Shown piece after piece: positions 15,224 through 26,954 of a DNA stretch of 36,068 bases. The notes beneath the pieces were generated by a model, which was not told the DNA's origin, made no database searches, and worked only from the letters and a program-made list of their open reading frames with translations. The stretch comes from Actinomycetes bacterium (GTDB taxonomy: Bacteria > Actinomycetota > Actinomycetes > Propionibacteriales > Nocardioidaceae): positions 1 to 36,068 of the forward strand of contig JAEWXC010000021.1 of the NCBI GenBank assembly GCA_023396115.1, in the 5' to 3' direction. A program made the position numbers and the translations under genes. Numbering within the stretch: the stretch's first letter is position 1; each line of letters opens with the position of its first letter.

Positions 15224-15832
15224 TCACGTGAAGTCGAGAGCGCCGGTCCGCGACCGCTTCAACTCGTAGAAGTAGGGCACCTTCGCCACCGCCACGCAGC
15301 CGTCCCAGAGCTGGCCGGCGTCCTCTCCCCGGGGGATCGCCGAGAGCACCGGGCCGAAGAAGGCGGCACCATCGATGTGGATGGTCGGGGTGCCGACGTC
15401 GTCCCCGACGGCGTCCATGCCCTCGTGGTGGCTGCGGGCCACCGCCTCGTCCAGGGAGGCGTCGTCCATCGCCTCGACCAGCTCGGCCGGCAGTCCGGCC
15501 GCGGCCAGGGCGGCCACCACCATCTCGCGCCCGACCGGCACCTGCTGGAGGTGGATCTGCTCGCCCATCGCGGTGTACAGCGGCAGCAGCACCTCCTGAC
15601 CGTGGTCGCGGGCCGCCGCGACCAGGACCCGCACGGGTCCCCAGCCGGGGGCGAGGAACTCGCGGTACTCGGCCGGGATGTCCTTGTCCTGGTTGAGGTA
15701 GGACAGGCTCATCACGTGCCAGCGCACGGTGACGTCGCGGACCTGCTCCACCTCGAGCATCCAGCGTGAGGTGATCCACGCGAACGGGCACATCGGGTCG
15801 AACCAGAAGTCGGCGGTGCTCTGCTCACTCAT
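15224..15832 (-). CDS. Rv2466c-like mycothiol-dependent DsbA-family oxidoreductase
   Basis: The 202-residue product matches the actinobacterial DsbA/FrnE-type family typified by M. tuberculosis Rv2466c, a mycothiol-dependent reductase. Matching stretches, from memory, are ADFWFDP, ITSRW, HVMSLS, AMG, SHHEGMDAVG, VGTPTIH, FFGPVLS and IPRGE. The active site here is CPFA (Cys15 with Ala18) instead of the CPWC of Rv2466c, so the resolving Cys is missing and a monothiol mechanism is likely. It is cytoplasmic, with no signal peptide. I chose ATG 15832 (MSEQSTADFW) because it matches the family N-terminus; the open frame to 15964 is not supported. Its position before pepN follows the mycobacterial order. 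Confidence 0.9.
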   Translation of the reverse strand: MSEQSTADFWFDPMCPFAWITSRWMLEVEQVRDVTVRWHVMSLSYLNQDKDIPAEYREFLAPGWGPVRVLVAAARDHGQEVLLPLYTAMGEQIHLQQVPVGREMVVAALAAAGLPAELVEAMDDASLDEAVARSHHEGMDAVGDDVGTPTIHIDGAAFFGPVLSAIPRGEDAGQLWDGCVAVAKVPYFYELKRSRTGALDFT

Positions 15833-15915
15833 GCGCCCAGTGTGCACCCCGTCGCCGGGTGCCCCCACCCCGGTGCGCCCACCGGTGGTCGAGTCGCTGG
15901 ACGGGTCGGGACGCG

Positions 15916-15952
15916 ACCCGGCCCGGCACCTCGTGGAGATGCCGGGCCGGGT
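15916..15952 (-). terminator. Hairpin terminator after the secreted 202-aa gene
   Basis: Bases 15916-15928 pair with 15940-15952 (13 bp) around an 11-nt loop. The hairpin lies 73 bp past the stop of the minus-strand gene at 16025. No T-run follows. Confidence 0.6.
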
Positions 15953-16024
15953 GCTGTCAGGCAACTGCGTGGCGCGTGCCGCGCGGCACGACCCCCTCCG
16001 GGTCGGCCGGGCGACCGGTGCCGG

Positions 16025-16633
16025 TCACGGGTAGAACGTGGCGCTCATGGTGTTGCCGTCACCGGGCACCACGGCGTTGAGGATCTCGGTGACCCCGAAC
16101 CCACAGTTCTTGAACTTCCCGAGGGCGTACTCGCCGGAGAAGGTGCTCTTCCCGGCCAGGTCGACCTTGCCACCGATCTCGGTGGTCACGGGCTCACGGG
16201 TGCGGCAGTTCTTGCCGACCAGGTTGAGCCACGGCGCGATCACGGGCTTGACCGAGACGATCCGCACGTTGAACGAGGCGGTGGTCTTCGCCTCCATCGT
16301 GAAGATGTTCAGCGACCCGGTGATCGGGGCCGCCTGCTCCATCGCGAACGTGACCTTGGCCAGGGGCAGCTTGCCGATGTCGAGGCGCTGCGTGGCCTGG
16401 GGCAGCGACAGATCACCTGTCAGCTGGCCCGTGGAGAGGTCGAAGGACCCCTTGAAGGAACCGGTGGGGATGACCACGGTCTGCCCCAGGCTCTTCATGG
16501 TGGTGGTCGCGTCGACCTTCCAGTCGATCGGCACCTCGTTGGCCGCGTGGGCCGGTGCCGCCAACGGAACTGCCAGGGCGCCGGCCAGGCCGATCGCGCC
16601 CAGGACGCGCGAGAGCGCGCGAGTGTTCTTCAT
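16025..16633 (-). CDS. Secreted protein of unknown function
   Basis: I do not recognise the family by name. The 202-residue precursor has a clear signal peptide (basic KNTRALSR, hydrophobic core, cleavage after AHA at about 30). The mature part looks all-beta, rich in Thr, Gly and alternating hydrophobics, with two Cys (143, 177) that probably form a disulphide. Similar small secreted beta proteins are frequent in actinobacteria, but no enzyme motif is visible. ATG 16633 has GGGAGGG about 9 nt upstream. The upstream region has a perfect TTGACA -35 and a 15-bp palindrome in the leader, so the gene seems specifically regulated. It diverges from pepN. Confidence 0.8.
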   Translation of the reverse strand: MKNTRALSRVLGAIGLAGALAVPLAAPAHAANEVPIDWKVDATTTMKSLGQTVVIPTGSFKGSFDLSTGQLTGDLSLPQATQRLDIGKLPLAKVTFAMEQAAPITGSLNIFTMEAKTTASFNVRIVSVKPVIAPWLNLVGKNCRTREPVTTEIGGKVDLAGKSTFSGEYALGKFKNCGFGVTEILNAVVPGDGNTMSATFYP

Positions 16634-16657
16634 GTGTCTTTCCCTCCCGAGAGACGT

Positions 16658-16672
16658 GCGTCACAGTGACGC
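16658..16672. promoter_or_regulatory. 15-bp palindrome, candidate operator for the secreted 202-aa gene
   Basis: GCGTCAC-A-GTGACGC is a perfect palindrome located 24 bp upstream of the start, between the predicted promoter and the ribosome site. Its size and place suit a repressor dimer; the regulator is unknown. Confidence 0.5.
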
Positions 16673-16679
16673 GCCTCCT

Positions 16680-16709
16680 ACCGTGGCGGAGAGTCACAGC
16701 GGGTGTCAA
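16680..16709 (-). promoter_or_regulatory. Promoter of the secreted 202-aa gene
   Basis: On the minus strand a consensus TTGACA lies at 16709-16704. A CACGGT about 18 nt on (near 16685-16680) could be the -10; it matches only loosely. Confidence 0.4.
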
Positions 16710-16857
16710 CGATGGTGCAACTTTGCGTTACATGTTCGTCGTCCCACCGAACCCGCAGGTCACCTGCGCCCCAGCCGGCCCGGGGTGCGAGTGTCCCGAC
16801 CCCGACCCGGCGTGCACCGGGCGTGCACCGTGCGGGTCCGAGTGACAAGATGCCGAC

Positions 16858-19404
<2,547 letters not shown>

Positions 19405-19430
19405 CCATGGGCTGAGCCCAGCAACGCCCT

Positions 19431-19468
19431 CCGCGGGCCCGTCCGGACACCTCCGGGCGGGCCCGCGG
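19431..19468 (+). terminator. Terminator hairpin after pepN
   Basis: Bases 19431-19441 pair with 19458-19468 (11 bp), then a mismatch and four more pairs around a 6-nt loop, 27 bp after the pepN stop. Confidence 0.7.
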
Positions 19469-19562
19469 TGCTTCCGGCCCGGGTGGGTGCAGGGACGTCA
19501 GGTGCCCCGGGGGCCCGGTCGGGGTGGGGTGCGTGCGCGGAGTCCAGAACCGGCCCCGGACG

Positions 19563-19601
19563 CACAACGGCCGGTCCCCTCGACGGGGACCGGCCGTTGT
19601 G
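19563..19601. terminator. Terminator between pepN and the convergent DUF5130 gene
   Basis: A perfect 17-bp stem pairs 19563-19579 with 19585-19601 around a 5-nt loop. It begins 13 bp past the stop of the minus-strand gene and probably serves both directions. Confidence 0.8.
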
Positions 19602-19613
19602 GTGACGTGTCGG

Positions 19614-19970
19614 TCAGCGGGCGTGCTCGGCGAGCAGGGCCAGGCCCCGCTTGAGCCCACCCAGGTCGTCGCCCTCGGCGAACGCGGTCTGCATGGCCAT
19701 GACCGCCAGCTCGACCTCGGAGTCGGTGAGGCGGCGGGCGACCTCGGTCCCGGTGACGACCTCGATGGCCCGCTTGCTGGGGTCCACCAGGATCAGCACG
19801 GAACGGGCCGGGGCGACCAGGCTGGCGTGCAGCCGACGCGCGAACGCGGCAGGCGCCGAGGTGGTGAGCCCACGGAAGACGGAGAACTCGAAGCGTGACG
19901 CGGTCTCTGCGGTGCGGATCGCCCGGTCGAGCTCGGCGAGCTCACGGGCGTCGAACTCAGTACGTGCCAC
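19614..19970 (-). CDS. DUF5130 family protein (Rv2468c-like, TPM-phosphatase fold)
   Basis: The 118-residue product begins MARTEFDARELAELDRAI and has the pattern of the DUF5130 family, related to the TPM domain: RFEFSVFRG, a strand VLILVDPSKRAIEVVTG and a helical end with DDLGGLKRGLALLAEHA. Its biochemical role is unknown. In M. tuberculosis the homologue Rv2468c also follows pepN. GTG 19970 is chosen from the family N-terminus, with GGTGGAG a few bases upstream. The start lies inside the end of the upstream membrane-protein gene (14-bp overlap), so the two are coupled. Confidence 0.8.
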   Translation of the reverse strand: MARTEFDARELAELDRAIRTAETASRFEFSVFRGLTTSAPAAFARRLHASLVAPARSVLILVDPSKRAIEVVTGTEVARRLTDSEVELAVMAMQTAFAEGDDLGGLKRGLALLAEHAR

Positions 19971-20304
19971 TGGCTCCACCGGCAGAGGCGTCCTGCTTGC
20001 CCTCCAGCTCGGCGCTGCCCTTGGACGGGCCGCCGAGCCACTGCTCACCGGAGCCCGAGCTGTGCGTGAACCGCTCGCCGCGCAGCAGCGAGGGGAGCAG
20101 CGACAGGCCGACGATCACCAGCAGGATCGCCAGCGGCCACACGAGCAGGACCATGAAGCCCTCGCCGCTGCCGATCGGGTCGGGGTCGGACCAGCCCTCG
20201 GGGACGTCGGCACCGGCCGGCGACGCGAGGAACAGGGCACCGGAGGCGGCGGCCAGCACGGCCGCGCGGGCGCAGGAGCGAAGGAGCGAAGTGGAGGTCG
20301 TCAC
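19957..20304 (-). CDS. Small two-TM membrane protein of unknown function
   Basis: The 115-residue product has an N-terminal signal or membrane segment (about 8-32, ending SPAGA), a short exported stretch (DVPEGWSDPDPIGSG), a second membrane segment (about 52-70) and a hydrophilic cytoplasmic-type tail rich in Ser and Gly. I do not recognise a family name, but its coupling to the DUF5130 gene suggests that they work together. GTG 20304 lies 7 nt after TATCCT on the minus strand, with no Shine-Dalgarno, so it is probably leaderless. Confidence 0.75.
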   Translation of the reverse strand: MTTSTSLLRSCARAAVLAAASGALFLASPAGADVPEGWSDPDPIGSGEGFMVLLVWPLAILLVIVGLSLLPSLLRGERFTHSSGSGEQWLGGPSKGSAELEGKQDASAGGASGTY

Positions 20305-20311
20305 ACCGCGA

Positions 20312-20317
20312 AGGATA
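20312..20317 (-). promoter_or_regulatory. -10 box of the small membrane protein/DUF5130 operon
   Basis: TATCCT on the minus strand, 7 nt before GTG 20304, fits TANNNT and the leaderless spacing seen at other genes here. Confidence 0.5.
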
Positions 20318-20452
20318 TCGGTCCCGCTCGCGGCGTGTGCAGGCGGTGTGCGCGTCGACTTGCTCACACCCCGCCCACGGTCGCACCGGCCCGCCGCGGG
20401 CACCTCGCCGCGACCGCCCGCCCGGGCCCTCCCGCCCTCACCACCGGGCCGG

Positions 20453-20458
20453 TAGCGT
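20453..20458 (+). promoter_or_regulatory. -10 box of the MscS-family gene
   Basis: TAGCGT lies 8 nt before GTG 20467. There is no ribosome site. Confidence 0.45.
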
Positions 20459-20466
20459 CGTACCCC

Positions 20467-21408
20467 GTGCCTGTTGCCACGACCCTGTTCCTGCCCGCCG
20501 CCTCCGGCTCGGGTGACCCCTGCGACCCCGGTGCCCAGGTCTGCGACCAGGTGATGGACCTGACCCGCAGCGCGGACCTGTCCCGGGCCGCGGACGTGCT
20601 GATCGGCAAGCCCCTGGCCGTCACCCTGCTGGTGGTCGGGGGGCTGCTGGTGCGGTGGGTGCTGCACCGCCTGGTGGAGCGGCTGTTCCGCAAGATCGGG
20701 GCCGCGAACCTGCCGGAGCGCCGGGGCGCCCAGACCGACCAGCTGCGCCAGTCCCGACGGCTGCAGCGCGCCAAGGCGATGTCGAGCCTGTTCCACTCGA
20801 TCATCACCGGGATCGTGTTCGCCGTGGTCGGCACCATGGTGCTGGCCGAGTTCGACGTGAACATCGCCCCGATCGTGGCCAGCGCCGGCATCGTCGGTGT
20901 GGCCCTGGGCTTCGGCGCGCAGAGCCTGGTCAAGGACTGGCTGGCCGGGGTCGCGATGATCTTCGAGGACCAGTACGGCGTCGGCGACGTGGTCGACCTG
21001 GGCAACGTCACCGGCACCGTCGAGGGCGTCTCGCTGCGGGTCACCCGGCTGCGCGACATGGACGGCACGGTCTGGTACGTGCGCAACGGCGAGATCACCA
21101 AGGTCGGCAACCAGTCCCAGAACTGGGCCCGGGCGGTGCTCGACGTGACCGTCGATGCCGGCGCGGACGTGGCCGAGGTGAAGCAGGTGCTGCGCCGGGT
21201 CGCCGGCGAGCTGTGGGAGGACCCCGACTGGAAGGGCGTCGTCATCGAGGAGCCGCACGTGTGGGGCATCGAGGCGATCGAGCCCGACGTCACCGTGCGG
21301 CTCACCCTCAAGACCGCGCCGATGGAGCAGTGGCGGGTGGCCCGGGAGATGCGGCTGCGGATCCGCGAGGCGTTCGCCAGCTCCGACGTCGCGGTCCGGA
21401 TCGGCTGA
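20467..21408 (+). CDS. Small-conductance mechanosensitive channel, MscS family
   Basis: This channel releases solutes under membrane tension. The 313-residue product has three membrane segments (about 49-66, 111-128, 134-155) with the pore-helix signature GFGAQSLVKDWLAG at 148-161. The beta domain follows (DQYGVGDVVDLG, 168-179, then GTVEGVSLRVTRLRDMDG and the FIPN-like YVRNGEI), then the alpha/beta C-terminal domain. The short outer N-terminus has two Cys (19, 26). GTG 20467 follows TAGCGT by 8 nt. The frame open upstream from 19651 is not coding. Confidence 0.94.
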   Translation: MPVATTLFLPAASGSGDPCDPGAQVCDQVMDLTRSADLSRAADVLIGKPLAVTLLVVGGLLVRWVLHRLVERLFRKIGAANLPERRGAQTDQLRQSRRLQRAKAMSSLFHSIITGIVFAVVGTMVLAEFDVNIAPIVASAGIVGVALGFGAQSLVKDWLAGVAMIFEDQYGVGDVVDLGNVTGTVEGVSLRVTRLRDMDGTVWYVRNGEITKVGNQSQNWARAVLDVTVDAGADVAEVKQVLRRVAGELWEDPDWKGVVIEEPHVWGIEAIEPDVTVRLTLKTAPMEQWRVAREMRLRIREAFASSDVAVRIG

Positions 21409-21414
21409 CCCCTC

Positions 21415-21434
21415 CCCCGGCGATGTTGCCGGGG
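21415..21434 (+). terminator. Weak hairpin between the mscS-like and globin genes
   Basis: CCCCGGC (21415-21421) pairs with GCCGGGG (21428-21434) around a 6-nt loop, just after the channel stop and just upstream of the globin -10. Confidence 0.4.
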
Positions 21435-21439
21435 CTGGG

Positions 21440-21445
21440 CACAAT
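21440..21445 (+). promoter_or_regulatory. -10 box of glbO
   Basis: CACAAT, 7 nt before GTG 21453, is a plausible -10 for a leaderless mRNA. Confidence 0.35.
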
Positions 21446-21452
21446 GGGTGCC

Positions 21453-21827
21453 GTGACGACCTTCTACGACGAGATCGGTGGCATGGCCACCCTGGAGCTG
21501 ATCGTCGACGAGTTCTACGCCGGCGTCGCCCAGGACCCGGTGCTCCGGCCGATGTACCCCGAGGCCGACCTGGCACCGGCCGCGGAGCGGTTCACCCTCT
21601 TCCTGGCCCAGTACTGGGGTGGCCCGACCACCTACAACGAGCAGCGCGGCCACCCCCGGCTGCGGATGCGGCACGCCCCGTTCCCGGTGACCCCCGAGGC
21701 CCGGGACCTGTGGTTGAAGCACTTCCGGGCCGGCCTGGACAAGGCGGCGCTCACCCCCGAGCAGGACGCCCAGTTCTGGGACTACGTCACCCACGCCGCC
21801 CAGTTCCTGGTGAACCAGCCCGGCTGA
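21453..21827 (+). CDS. glbO: Group II truncated haemoglobin (HbO)
   Basis: This is a haem protein with oxygen, NO or peroxide chemistry near the membrane. The 124-residue product has proximal His74 in RMRHAPF (F8), Trp87 (G8), Tyr35 in RPMYPEADL (CD1) and the segments QYWGGP, TYNEQRGHPRLRMRHAPF and HAAQFLVN, very close to the mycobacterial HbO pattern. I chose GTG 21453 because it gives the family N-terminus (MTTFYDEIGG). An upstream ATG at 21444 would add three residues, but it overlaps the -10. Confidence 0.94.
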   Translation: MTTFYDEIGGMATLELIVDEFYAGVAQDPVLRPMYPEADLAPAAERFTLFLAQYWGGPTTYNEQRGHPRLRMRHAPFPVTPEARDLWLKHFRAGLDKAALTPEQDAQFWDYVTHAAQFLVNQPG

Positions 21828-21848
21828 TCCCTCCCCGGCGCGGCCGGG

Positions 21849-22730
21849 TCAGTCCTGGACCACCAGGGAGCGCATCAGCTCGCGCAGCGACTCCGGCGGC
21901 GCCACCGAACGCTGGGTGTCGGTGTCGAAGAAGACCATGACGACCAGGCCGCGGGCGTGCACCTCGGAGTCGGTGTCGTCGCTGCTGCGGATCTCGGTCT
22001 CGATGGCCACCGACTTGGTGCCCACCCGGACCAGCCGCGAGGCGGCCGTGTACGCCTCGGGACGCAGCAGCATCGGCCGCAGGTAGTCGACGTCGGTCTG
22101 GGCCACGACCATCCGGAACTTCTCCGCCCCCGGCGCCAGCGTGGCGAGCCGGGTCATCATCGGGATCCGGGCCTCCTGCAGGTAGGTGAAGTACTCGACG
22201 TTGTTGACGTGCCCGTACACGTCGACGTCGGAGAAGCGCACCGCGGTCGGCTGCAGGTGGTCGTTCTCGTGGCTGCCGATCCCCTGCGACCAGCGGGGTC
22301 GCTCCCGCGGCTCGGCGGGCTCGAGGAAGCCGGTGAGCACCTCGCGCTCCTCCGGACGCAGCCGGCGGGGGCGTTCGTCGGCGAAGACGTAGGGCGTCAG
22401 CAGGGTGGTGGCGCGCAGGTAGACGACCCGGCCCTCGGGGGTCTCGTCGAAGATCTCGTAGGCCATCGTGAACGACGCCGCCCGGATCTCGGTGACCCAG
22501 CACTCGATGCTGACCGGCTCGGCGCGGTAGTGCAGCGGCGCCAGGTAGGTGACCTCGTGACGGACCACGACCACCCCCTCGGCCAGGTCCGCGGCCCGAC
22601 TGTCGGGCGCGTGCAGGCGGAGCATGTCGACCCGCGCCTCCTGCATGTAGTCGACGTAGACCACGTTGTTGATGTGGCCCAGCAGGTCCAGGTCGGCCCA
22701 CCGCAGGGGGCACCGGTAGAGATGACGCAC
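21849..22730 (-). CDS. Acyl-CoA thioesterase with tandem hotdog domains
   Basis: The 293-residue product has two hotdog domains, each with the 4HBT-like motif DxDxxGHxNNxxY: residues 12-25 and 168-180. It should hydrolyse acyl-CoA thioesters; chain preference is unknown. Both copies keep the catalytic Asp and the helix residues, so each half looks active. GTG 22730 (MRHLYRCPLRW) is chosen because it has GAGGGG directly upstream and matches the domain start. The frame open to 22820 would run into the divergent thiolase gene's promoter region. The homologous gene is near ettA in mycobacteria (Rv2475c). Confidence 0.88.
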   Translation of the reverse strand: MRHLYRCPLRWADLDLLGHINNVVYVDYMQEARVDMLRLHAPDSRAADLAEGVVVVRHEVTYLAPLHYRAEPVSIECWVTEIRAASFTMAYEIFDETPEGRVVYLRATTLLTPYVFADERPRRLRPEEREVLTGFLEPAEPRERPRWSQGIGSHENDHLQPTAVRFSDVDVYGHVNNVEYFTYLQEARIPMMTRLATLAPGAEKFRMVVAQTDVDYLRPMLLRPEAYTAASRLVRVGTKSVAIETEIRSSDDTDSEVHARGLVVMVFFDTDTQRSVAPPESLRELMRSLVVQD

Positions 22731-22795
22731 CCCCTCATCGTCCCACCCGCGGGCCCCGGTGTCGCCGGGGGCTCCCCAACGGCCCCCACCGCCCG

Positions 22796-22801
22796 TACGG
22801 T
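22796..22801 (+). promoter_or_regulatory. -10 box of the thiolase gene
   Basis: TACGGT fits TANNNT. Transcription would start near 22808, leaving a short leader with AAGGAGG (22819-22825) before ATG 22832. Confidence 0.4.
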
Positions 22802-22831
22802 GGAAACCCATCCGCGACAAGGAGGACGTCC

Positions 22832-24046
22832 ATGCCCGAGGCAGTGATCGTTTCCGGAGCCCGCTCCCCCATCGGCCGCGCCGGGAAGGGGGCGTTGAAG
22901 GACTTCCGACCCGATGACCTGACCGCGCAGATGGTCCGGGCGGCGCTGGCGAAGGTTCCCGGCCTCGACCCGCACACGGTCGACGACACGCTGCTCGGTT
23001 GCGGCCTTCCCGGCGGCGAGAGCGGCTTCAACATGGCCAAGGTCGTCAACGTGCTGTGCGACCTGGACCGGGTCCCCGGCGCCACGGTCACCCGCTACTG
23101 CGCCTCCTCGGTGCAGACCACCCGGATGGCGTTCCACGCGATCCGGGCCGGTGAGGGCGACATCTTCATCTCCGCCGGCGTCGAGACCGTCTCCCGCTTC
23201 GCGCACGGCACCTCCGACCACTGGCCCGACACCCACAACCCGGTGTTCGCGCCCGCCGAGGAGCGCAGCGCCCAGCTGGCCGAGGGCGGCCGGGACTGGA
23301 CCGACCCGCGTGAGGCGGGTCAGCTGCCCGACATCTACGTCGCGATGGGGCAGACGGCCGAGAACGTCGCCCGGCTGCGTGGACTGCGCCGCGAGGAGCT
23401 CGACGAGTTCGCGGTCCGCTCGCAGAACCTCGCCGAGAAGGCGATCGCCGAGGGCTTCTGGGCCCGCGAGATCACACCCGTCACCACCCCGGACGGCACC
23501 GTGGTGGACGCCGACGACGGCCCGCGGGCCGGGGTGACCCTGGACGCGCTCGCCCAGCTGCAGCCGGTCTTCCGCCCCGACGGCGTGGTCACCGCGGGCA
23601 ACTGCTGCGCCCTCAACGACGGCGCCGCCGCCGTGGTGGTCATGTCCGACACGAAGGCCGCCGAGCTCGGCGCCACCCCGCTGGCCCGGATCGTGGCGAC
23701 GGGGGTCTCCGGACTCAGCCCCGAGATCATGGGGCTGGGGCCCGTCGAGGCGACCCGGAAGGCGTTGGCCAGTGCCGGGATGAGCATCTCCGACATCGGC
23801 CTGGTCGAGATCAACGAGGCGTTCGCCGCGCAAGTCGTGCCGTCCTACCAGGATCTGGGCATCGACCTCGACCGGCTCAACGTCAACGGCGGCGCGATCG
23901 CCGTGGGGCACCCGTTCGGGATGACCGGCGCCCGGTTGCAGAACACGATGCTGAACAGCCTGGAGTGGCACGACAAGTCCACCGGGCTGATCACCATGTG
24001 CGTCGGTGGTGGCCAGGGCATGGCGCTGATCCTGGAACGCCTCTGA
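22832..24046 (+). CDS. Acetyl-CoA C-acyltransferase (thiolase)
   Basis: Thiolases cleave 3-ketoacyl-CoA in beta-oxidation or condense acetyl-CoA. The 404-residue product has nucleophile Cys90 (RYCASS), the NEAFA motif, His360 in GHPFGMTG and the second Cys390 in CVGGGQG. It is complete and cytoplasmic. Length and motifs fit the degradative FadA-type group of actinobacteria, but a biosynthetic role is possible. ATG 22832 has a perfect AAGGAGG 6 nt upstream, unlike most genes here. The MarR-type gene 126 bp downstream has its own promoter. Confidence 0.94.
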   Translation: MPEAVIVSGARSPIGRAGKGALKDFRPDDLTAQMVRAALAKVPGLDPHTVDDTLLGCGLPGGESGFNMAKVVNVLCDLDRVPGATVTRYCASSVQTTRMAFHAIRAGEGDIFISAGVETVSRFAHGTSDHWPDTHNPVFAPAEERSAQLAEGGRDWTDPREAGQLPDIYVAMGQTAENVARLRGLRREELDEFAVRSQNLAEKAIAEGFWAREITPVTTPDGTVVDADDGPRAGVTLDALAQLQPVFRPDGVVTAGNCCALNDGAAAVVVMSDTKAAELGATPLARIVATGVSGLSPEIMGLGPVEATRKALASAGMSISDIGLVEINEAFAAQVVPSYQDLGIDLDRLNVNGGAIAVGHPFGMTGARLQNTMLNSLEWHDKSTGLITMCVGGGQGMALILERL

Positions 24047-24159
24047 CCCGTTCCGGTGCCCGGCGGGCCGGGTCCGGGCCGGGTCAAGGCAGGGTGGTGG
24101 GCGGGTTCCGTGCCGCGCCCGCGAGCCGGTCCTGACCGGTCCCGGGCCGGCGTTCCGAC

Positions 24160-24165
24160 TAGGGT
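24160..24165 (+). promoter_or_regulatory. -10 box of the MarR-type gene
   Basis: TAGGGT lies 7 nt before ATG 24173, with no Shine-Dalgarno, giving a leaderless transcript. Confidence 0.5.
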
Positions 24166-24172
24166 GCAGCCC

Positions 24173-24658
24173 ATGACGGAGCGAGAAACCCGCTGGCTGG
24201 ACGCCCCGCAGCAACGCTCGTGGCGGGCACTGGTCGTCGGCACGACCCTGCTGATGGACCGCCTCGACGACGACCTGCGGGCACAGTTCGGCATCTCGCT
24301 GACCGAGTACGAGATCCTCGTCCGGCTCTCGGAGAAGCCGGGGGCACAGCTGCGGATGGCGCAGCTGGCCGACGCGCTGGCCCACAGCCGCAGCCGGGTC
24401 ACCCACACGGTGAAGCGGATGGAGGACGCCGGACTGGTGACCCGCTCGACCACCCCGGAGGACGGTCGTGGGGTGGTCTGCTCGATGACCGAGGCCGGGT
24501 GGAGCCTGATCCGTGAGGCGGCCCACGCCCACGTCGACGGGGTGCGCCAGTACCTGGTGGACCTGGCCGACCCGGACGACTTCGCCGCCCTGGGGCGGGT
24601 GATGAACGCGGTCACCGACCGGTTGATCTCCGCCCACCCGGAGATGGACCTGCGCTGA
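24173..24658 (+). CDS. MarR-family transcriptional regulator
   Basis: The 161-residue product has the MarR winged helix-turn-helix: LTEYEILVRLSE, then a recognition region LADALAHSRSRVTHTVKRME and the wing DAGLVTRSTTPEDGRG. N- and C-terminal helices form the dimer interface. The effector and targets are unknown; the thiolase upstream is a possible target. ATG 24173 gives the usual family length; the frame open from 24056 crosses the promoter. Confidence 0.92.
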   Translation: MTERETRWLDAPQQRSWRALVVGTTLLMDRLDDDLRAQFGISLTEYEILVRLSEKPGAQLRMAQLADALAHSRSRVTHTVKRMEDAGLVTRSTTPEDGRGVVCSMTEAGWSLIREAAHAHVDGVRQYLVDLADPDDFAALGRVMNAVTDRLISAHPEMDLR

Positions 24659-24673
24659 CAGCCCTGTCGAACG

Positions 24674-24709
24674 GCACCGGGCCCCGACCAGTCGGTCGGG
24701 GCCCGGTGC
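24674..24709. terminator. Bidirectional terminator between the MarR-type gene and ettA
   Basis: A perfect 16-bp stem pairs 24674-24689 with 24694-24709 around an AGTC loop, between two convergent genes. Confidence 0.85.
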
Positions 24710-24740
24710 TGTGGGACGCCTCGTGCGGGGGCGGTGAGCC

Positions 24741-26423
<1,683 letters not shown>

Positions 26424-26430
26424 GGCCGCC

Positions 26431-26436
26431 ACCCTA
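26431..26436 (-). promoter_or_regulatory. -10 box of ettA
   Basis: TAGGGT on the minus strand, 7 nt before the ettA ATG, is the same box and spacing as at the MarR-type gene. Confidence 0.5.
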
Positions 26437-26504
26437 CCGTCGGGCGCCCGTGTCACCGACTCGGCAGCCCACCCCCGGACCGGGCGCCGGGAGCCTGCCC
26501 CGGC

Positions 26505-26954
26505 TCAGGCCGCGGGCGCCTCCGGCACCGGTTCGACCGGCTCCGGCTCCGCCTGCTCGGCCGAGGTGGTGACGCCCGGCCCGACCGGGTCGCGCGGGGT
26601 GCTGCGGTCCCGGGTGAAGCTCGCGCGCCCACGGCTCAGGTCGTGCCCCAGGGTGCTGGCCACGAGGACGTGCTCGCTGCCGGGGGTGCCGTCCGCCTTG
26701 GTCCACTCCTCCGCGACCACGCGGCCGTGCACCACGACCGGGTCGCCGGTGTGCACCGACTCGGCCACGTTGCCCGCCAGGCCTCGCCACGCCTTGACCG
26801 TGTGCCACGCGGTGACCCCGTCGCGCCACTCCCCCTCGCGCAGGTGCCGCGGGGTGCTCCCGACCCGGAGCGTGACCACCTGCTGGCCGTCGGCCACCTC
26901 GCGCACGTTGACCGAGCCGACCCATCCGCTGATGGTGATCCAGGTGTCGTTCAT
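26505..26954 (-). CDS. ssb: Single-stranded DNA-binding protein paralogue (SsbB-like)
   Basis: The 149-residue product has a single OB fold (about 1-110): NDTWITISGWVGSV, QVVTLRVGST, WHTVKAWRGLAGNV and DPVVVHGRVV match bacterial SSB strands. The C-terminus is Pro/Glu/Ala-rich and lacks the acidic DDDIPF-type tip that recruits partner proteins in housekeeping SSB. This is therefore a paralogue, as for M. tuberculosis Rv2478c, which also sits beside ettA. ATG 26954 has GAGGAGG 6 nt upstream; the frame open to 27023 is not supported. It is 81 bp upstream of ettA. Confidence 0.9.
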   Translation of the reverse strand: MNDTWITISGWVGSVNVREVADGQQVVTLRVGSTPRHLREGEWRDGVTAWHTVKAWRGLAGNVAESVHTGDPVVVHGRVVAEEWTKADGTPGSEHVLVASTLGHDLSRGRASFTRDRSTPRDPVGPGVTTSAEQAEPEPVEPVPEAPAA

